Assembly (NCBI GenBank): GCA_014607495.2
Contig: CP053161.1
Coordinates: 2,604,001 to 2,668,000, forward strand
Length of the DNA: 64,000 bases
Source of the DNA: Carposina sasakii
Taxonomy: Eukaryota > Arthropoda > Insecta > Lepidoptera > Carposinidae
Reading direction: 5' to 3'
This document shows positions 57,604-64,000 of this stretch, piece by piece. The notes beneath the pieces are model-generated. The model did no database searches, was not told the DNA's origin, and worked only from the letters and a program-made list of their open reading frames with translations. Within the stretch, counting starts at the first letter, position 1; every line of letters starts with the position of its first letter. The translations under genes were made by a program, and so were the position numbers.

Positions 57604-57793
57604 AGCCCCTGATTACCTAATGTGCAATAGCAAAGCCGAAGCAATGCGATAGCGAAAATTGTACAATATTCGCCTTGAAATGTCAAAGTTCCTTTGAAAT
57701 TCATTTTACGTAATACGAATTTGACAAGCAATCAGCGATTTTTGTACAATTTTCACTATCGCATTGCTTTTGCTAGTTAGGTAATAAGGGGCC
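57604..57793. mobile_element. MITE family D with ~55-bp inverted ends
   Basis: 'Gcccctgattacctaatgtgcaatagcaaag...gcaatgcgatagcgaaaattgtacaa' pairs with the right arm 'ttgtacaattttcactatcgcattgcttttgctagttaggtaataaggggcc'. The inner part 'ttgaaatgtcaaagttcctttgaaattcattttacgtaat' is shared with 31899-32017. No clear target duplication. Confidence 0.78.
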
Positions 57794-60610
57794 GTTTATT
57801 TCGGTTGCAACTGCAAACATACACGACTATTCAAAGCTACTTCTACTACTATGTATCTAATAATAAAAATTATGAGTATTCTCATCATATTAACCGGCAT
57901 CGTCCCACTGCTGGGCAAGAGCTTCCCTACAACTTCTCTAGCCAGCTTATTCTTGCCACTTTTAACATTCTATGTTCAAAATACATAATTTTTCTATAGG
58001 TACATTATAAATAAGTAAGTATTACAGAGCAACCAAAAGCATAAACCACGGCAAGATTCCCGCAACTAGCCGCTAGATGGCGTTGTACAAGAGTCCAAGC
58101 GCCAGCGCCATTCGCTTTGCCTCATCCATTCATAGCTGACCATTCATCCCTGTCACTCCCATGAGAGTTGGTTAGCCCGACCCCGCTAAATAGGGAACAA
58201 CGTTTATTACCGTGGAATTTGAAAAGACAAACGCACTGTTTGTTTTAAGAGTAAGTAGTTTAAAATATACGAGTATGAGGTTACAACCACTTTCTGTTGT
58301 ACGTACATGGGTACTATTTTATTGTTTTAGAGACGTTATTAATTTTGTGGTGGTAGCAGGACTTGTTTACTTTGTCTAAATAAAGCTCAAAAACGATTAG
58401 TGAGAAAAGTCCTAACGGGGTCTAAGGCCGCTCTTGAAAGGAGGTTTTTGTTTCATTCACCGAAGATATACATACAAAAAAAAAAAGATACTAAATAGAT
58501 TCTATTATTCGGTTCTATTCTGGGTACTATCCCTTAACTATTATATATATCGAGTTTCCCACAAAATATCTCATTGAATTCTTCGATATAGACGCTTATA
58601 GTATAAAAACAATAGCCGTCTGCTTCCGTCTCTCAAGGCACTCTTGTTGCGCAGAGAAGGGTTGCTAGAAGGCCAAGCCATTTATAGCCGGGCGCTAAGA
58701 AAAAAATATAATAAAAGACTCATAAGTTTACTTGTATGGATATAATGAAATAACGAAGACTGATGCAGCAGGATGTGCAGATCAAAACTGTCTGGGTATA
58801 TTCTAAAAATACGGCAAAGGATTAAAAATTGGAATGTGTACGGCACAGGGTGTAACAGAAGGGGCATTTTACGCAAACTACTAAGAAAACAGCCGCCTAT
58901 AAGGGATCAAACCCCAAAATTTTGTACCCAAAATCAAAAGAACTTTTTTAAAGATTGCGTAAGTAACCAATCTGCGTTTGCAAAAGTAAAGCTAGCCAGC
59001 CAGAGTAAAGCGATATTTAAAAGAATTTGTTATTTTCGTTATTTGTAATTTTTACCACCTACAGAATCTTCGGTCATAAGTATTTTGATTTAAAATAGAT
59101 AACTCTAGTAGGTAATATAGGTAACTTGACTTCAGCAGGTCATAAAAAGCCAGGTAAGGTAAGGGCGATCGATCTAAAAACATAAAGGTTCCTACGATGA
59201 GCTATTTCCATATCTTTATCTCTCCGCTTGGAAAATCACAAGCTCCTTCAAGGGAGCCGATGCATGTCAATAAAATAAATATGCCGCTTATGGAGTTTAT
59301 ATCTAAGCATAAATACTGGTGTAAAAAAACATTCGCAAGACTATCACATGACTCGGTTCTGGCGCCAGCGAAGGCACTTGGACAGTCATGCATTATACTT
59401 AGCTTTGGATTCTTGAGTTATTACTCAATGTCCGTGAAGAATTGTGAATAAAGCAATACTGTCACGTTGTATTTCAACACTAAGGTAGGTATTAGATGCG
59501 TTTGCATGCAACTATGGTGATTTAGGTCTTGTCGATTATGCTTTAAAAATATTACCGTCTCTATTTATCTAACTGTTTGTAGTCTCCCTTCCTCCACAAA
59601 GAAGTCCAATCTTACCTAAGTGAGATTTGATATCATTAAATAAGGTGAGCAAGATGAAGAAAATATAAATATTCAACTTAACTACCTATACTTTCTTTTC
59701 CACGAATTGTTATCTTCTCAAGAGAAAATTGAAGCTTCAGAAAAAATCTCAGTAAGACCATTGAATTTGACTTCAAAATATAAATGTTATCTACTGCAGT
59801 CCACCCAAAGCAACTAAAACATGATGATACTTATGATTTTTCAAAATTTTCTTCTAGCTAAAGATTAAAGAACTACTACACAACACAGTAGAATACAAAG
59901 TTGTGGTAATTGGCTGGCGAAAGCGGTATTGTGAGTTGTGAGTTACGACATCGCTGATGCGGAAGAGACTGCCGAGTATTGGCAAACTCGATCTAGTGGC
60001 TCAATGTTTTTGTATTCGGTCTTGAATTGTAGCAATGTTACCTACATGGGAAAAAACTATACAAACTAACGTTACTTACCTAATCGCATTTTTTTTGGGC
60101 CAGTTTCCTATTAATTTCAATGTAACTTGCTTGGGTTCCGACTTTTGATAGTTTCATTTGAACTGAAGAGAATAAATTGAATTCTAAAATTATCATCATA
60201 TACTTGTATTTATTTAGTAGTCTTTGTATGCGTGTAGAGTGGGTCAAAAAATTACAGAATGTTTCCTTAACGGGCATTCATTTGTTGGCAAAAATTATAA
60301 TGAAAATACCGTTGCAAAACAAAGAAGTTATCGATAATCCTATAGTGGGTATGTTACATGGAGTAGGGATCAGGAATGACAAAACAGGAACGAAGAAACA
60401 GGAATGTCTGCATACTTATATACCAAACGATGTTTGTTTTTGTAAATACCACTTTGTAAACTGCAGGTTAGTAGGTACAAACTGCTTCTTGTAGATTGTC
60501 AACCCTCTACTAATAAATACAGTCGAACCAATCTATAATCTTCAGCGCGCACAGGCGGAATGTTAATGAAGGTCGTGAGCAGGGACCACGCAGGTAGCCC
60601 CAGATATCCA

Positions 60611-60660
60611 AGCAGTGGTTCCCAAGCTATTCTGATGGCGCAAACATTTTGTAAATACGG
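60611..60660 (+). repeat. Solitary hAT-like end
   Basis: 'CAGTGGTTCCCAAGCTATTCTGATGGCGC' resembles the hAT MITE ends seen at 12415. A matching right end was not found. Confidence 0.35.
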
Positions 60661-62885
60661 AAGAAAAGCAAAGGATTCTTAAACTACACCTTGAAATCCA
60701 CCTGGTAGGTAATTCTTGCGACTAAAGTAGGTATACCCACCTATACCATTATTGGTTTAAGATTTGCCTGAGGGATCCGGCCTAGTAGGCCTATAGGGCC
60801 TCACCAAGATTATGTTGGACTGGAACGGTTTTTAAAATATTATCCGTAAGTTAGGGTCATGAATGAAATTTGCATAGGCAGAGAATACGCCAATAGATAG
60901 ACGGTAGTCGTTGATGCTATTCATTCTGAGAAACCAGAAGTACCTTATAGAAAATATTCCATAACTATAGATACCTAGAAGATATAGTTACAATGAATCA
61001 GTGCGTGACTACGCCCTGCGCGTGCCCATGTGCATTTGTTTAACGAAATACTGATGTCATACTCATATGTGATTTGAAAGGACGAGCCGTTTGTTCGACT
61101 TTGTAATAGAATGTTAAGTCTACGCTATATGTAGTCGATGACTAATTCTCATTTCCTATGAATTCTATATTCAAGAAACCTTTAAGTGCATATTGTACTA
61201 CGCAAAGAGGTGCAGAAGGGTCAGAGTTTAGCCTTACTTCTAGGTAATGAAACGCAGTCATAGATAAACGTTAAAAAACAGATACCTATTTATGTTGTTC
61301 CAAGTTCCCACCGTAAAACGTTCCGGCAGGATAACTAGAAAGGTTTATTTTTGTATTTTTATTTATTTATTATTCTTTAAATATTCTAGGACTTAAAATT
61401 AGGTACAACGTCCCACAAAACTGCTTGCGCCGTTTGACTGTGGGATCCGTGATTAATATTAAATACTATGTACTAGAGTGCGTTTCACCGTATAGCTCCC
61501 ATGGAAGATGGCGCCCGTTACTATATGGAATTACATATTATAGAACGCACCAACAACATACCTACAACAAAACTGCCAGTTTTCAGACATTGGGCGTGTT
61601 CTCCTACAAGAGGAAACAGAACGTTAAAACGGTAGATATCGAGGATTTCAACTTTGGGGAAAACCCGAGCTGGAGTTACCTAACAGTTACAGATTGTCTG
61701 ATCTAATTTCATAGGGATATGCAATCATCCCGGAATGTTTGTATTCCCTGCTATCCGGTACGTTATCAGCTGACCCAATGTGACTCGCTGGCGATAGCAT
61801 ACTGTCATTGGTTATAACAGTATGATGAGTGATCAGTTCAAAGGTTAAAATAAACAGGACGGGATAATGAATAGAGCGATTGAAAAGAATGACGAATATT
61901 TATCATTCCACATTTATTGATACAGGTGATTTTATATAGGTAGGAAGAAACCGTAAGCTAGTCTGTCTGAACGTAAAAATGACAGTCTTGGTTTAATTTC
62001 AAGACAGACATACTCTTGCTATGATCTATGCATGGATGGGTTGATATTGACTACTGCATATATTATTCAATATTGAAATCCATCATACTTTTCATGTATC
62101 TTCGTCAAATAAGAATCTATATCGTGATTATTTTATCATTCCGGAGACAAAAAGGAGTTTAATTTGAAAAAGGATGAAATATGTAGTAGGATAATCGTAA
62201 AAGATCGAGAGATTCCAATCAAATACTAATACATTGTAGGTGTTGATACATAACGAGCAAATAAACATAGTTATTGAAAGTTTCCGTATAATGCGAGTGG
62301 GCCGGGTAGGCCAAGGAGTGCCTCTGACTCATTGCCATGGCGCCCACATCGAAGTGAATTATATGCTGCAGAAGGCTTTTCAGAATAAGATGTTCAGAAG
62401 TAGGTATGCTTAGTGTTTCTGACGGATTTACCAAGTGATGAGTGAATCCCTATAACTGAAAAATAGCTATTATCTCAAAGAAACAAAGTACTCAGATGAG
62501 TGCCCTTAAGGGAAAAGTTATCAATTCTTAAGAACACGAGCGTAGGTACCTACGTCTCTCTCAGCAGTTGACCTGAGCGACTAACAACATTTTTAGAAGG
62601 TACCTTAGGCACCAGGTACGATGCAAATCGGTTTACCAAAACACAGACCAATACCATAGAAAAAATGAATTATTAAACAAATCAGAACTAGTACTAATTC
62701 TAAACGGGTAGCCGCATTACGAGCCGCATAGTAATACAGTGGACCATTCAATACAGCTTACATATATATATGTATATATATATTATTTTTTTTCTACAGA
62801 GTAAAGGGTGGTCTAACTCACCACGCAGATTACACGCTAACGAGTTGGCGAATGGCGACTATTTTCAATACAAAGACGGTTATGG

Positions 62886-63278
62886 ATGCGTCGGCGAGGC
62901 GTGGCGCCGCGATTTGCCATGCCATACGAGTACTCGTACCTAGCCCACATCTCTGGGGTAAGAGACCGATCACACTCACCATTCACGATCAGTCTGGAAT
63001 ATCGGCAAATTAAAATAACAAATAAGAAACAAACTAAGAACAAGCAAGAGCCGTATTCCTTATGCTGGCTTCCCACAATGCGTGAGCTTGCAGATCATCG
63101 TGCACGGCCAACGACTATGGACGGACATACACGCACCTTAGTACTTAACATGTTTGCCTGCATTACCACGGATACTTTTCCTACGGTGCGTCATCGGTGC
63201 GAGCTGGTCCACGTCTGTCAGCAATATCACATATACCCATATCATACATTAGTTGTTGACTCACACTACTACTCTTAA
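62886..63278 (+). other. Unexplained 130-codon open frame
   Basis: The longest plus-strand frame in the right third of the window, starting MRRRGVAPRFAMPYEYSYLA and containing KITNKKQTKNKQE. The same stretch is open on the minus strand, and two other plus frames are open near 62,815-62,950 after a pyrimidine-rich 'ttattttttttctacag' at 62814. No domain, membrane segment or family is recognised. Probably chance openness of a GC-richer segment. Confidence 0.12.
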
Positions 63279-64000
63279 CGTTGAAAATTAATTCGTCAAA
63301 GACGCAAATTATTGCCTTCAAGGTAGCCTAAGGCAAAAAATACAACTACCCGCTCTAATCAGTATTCCAGATGTCCCCTGTTTAACCAACTGCTGCACGT
63401 AGGAAACACGGTAGTCAGATAAGAACGTCTGTCAGTTCCTGAAACCTTTGCTTATCTACAGTTATATACAATTTACTTGGTGTTTTTAACTGAGAAGTAA
63501 TACCTTGAAACATAAAATAAGGTACACACACAACCAAAATGAACACCGTCCCCTTATCCACCATACCTTTTAGCAAAGAACCAAATTTTTTATCTTGTTT
63601 ATAAAATGTCGCAAACAGAATCAAATCAACTCTAAACTGTTAACTGATTCTCAGAATGAACGGGTGAATAAACTTGAATGTTGACATAATCGATGGTGGA
63701 GTGCGTCCTTAAATGATTTAAGGAGTTTTAACGTAGGCGCAACGTGGGTGGACGTCAGGCTTTCGCTGAGGATCGTTGCGAAAAGAGACAAGTAGGACTT
63801 TCACGATGCTTCAGATCTATGACCGACCTTCGGGCTAAGTGGTCTATTGTAGAAAACGCAAATGGTTTAGCATAATCAGCATAAACAGAATTTAAAAAAT
63901 GAGTACATAATTATGTTAAGCATCACTTATTATTATCCACAAAACATATTTTTCCAGATACAATGGATAATTCCTTAATAACTCAGAATGTGCTCAATAG

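Larger units (their letters stand above)
57794..64000. other. Mostly featureless right end
   Basis: Short frames at 59197-59451, 60177-60494 and 61425-61706 (about 84-105 codons) have no recognisable domain, splice pair or coding bias. Only the hAT-like end at 60611 and the open frames at 62.9 kb are listed separately. Confidence 0.45.

Overview
The window is nuclear DNA of an animal, very probably a moth or butterfly (Lepidoptera). It is AT-rich and has almost no long open reading frames. It is full of fragments I recognise as common lepidopteran repeats: RTE-type LINE 3' ends, modular tRNA-derived SINEs with the tail motifs 'cagtggactgcaat' and 'taggcctcccc', hAT and TA-target MITEs, and many TAGGTACCTAC-type stretches. 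No rRNA, CRISPR or bacterial-type operon is visible. Nearly everything supportable is a mobile element or its remains; host coding sequence is limited to a few candidate exons with good splice sites.

The outstanding element is a complete PIF/Harbinger transposon at 50,503-53,564. It has perfect 46-bp terminal inverted repeats and TAA target duplications. It carries two spliced genes on opposite strands: a DDE transposase (minus, exons 53,383-53,082 and 52,015-51,103, with one in-frame stop) and a 299-residue MADF-BESS DNA-binding protein (plus, exons 50,795-50,930 and 52,089-52,852, intact). Exon 2 of each gene lies inside the single intron of the other, so the genes are interlocked.

Region by region. 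1-5 kb: a modular SINE, a 564-bp hAT element with an 8-bp target duplication, and a candidate minus-strand promoter and first exon at 4.75-4.95 kb. 5-9 kb: a MITE next to a candidate plus-strand exon, a SINE, and a nested set (LINE RNase H remnant split by an inverted-repeat element that itself carries an RTE LINE fragment). 9.2-11.2 kb: a 2-kb foldback element with a GC-rich minisatellite in one arm, followed by a candidate minus-strand first exon. 12.4-14.1 kb: a 204-bp hAT MITE with a perfect 8-bp duplication, a LINE reverse-transcriptase fragment and diverged repeats. 15-21 kb: unexplained ORFs, two candidate first exons in head-to-head order (19.6 kb minus, 20.7 kb plus), SINEs and an RTE LINE C-terminus. 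24-33 kb: copies of one TIR MITE family, one nested in a 972-bp element, plus SINEs. 35-43 kb: hairpin MITEs, a hAT element nested in a MITE, and a compound MITE cluster. 43.3-43.9 kb: a probable LTR with primer-binding site. 45.7 kb: a 166-bp (TA)n tract. 48.5-49.1 kb: LINE debris carrying a near-palindromic insert. 50.5-53.6 kb: the Harbinger. 55.9-64 kb: a weak 75-bp periodic array, one more MITE and mostly featureless DNA.

MITE families A, B and D are labels used only here. No software was run, so family names rest on motifs and termini, and exons lacking protein homology are flagged as weak.
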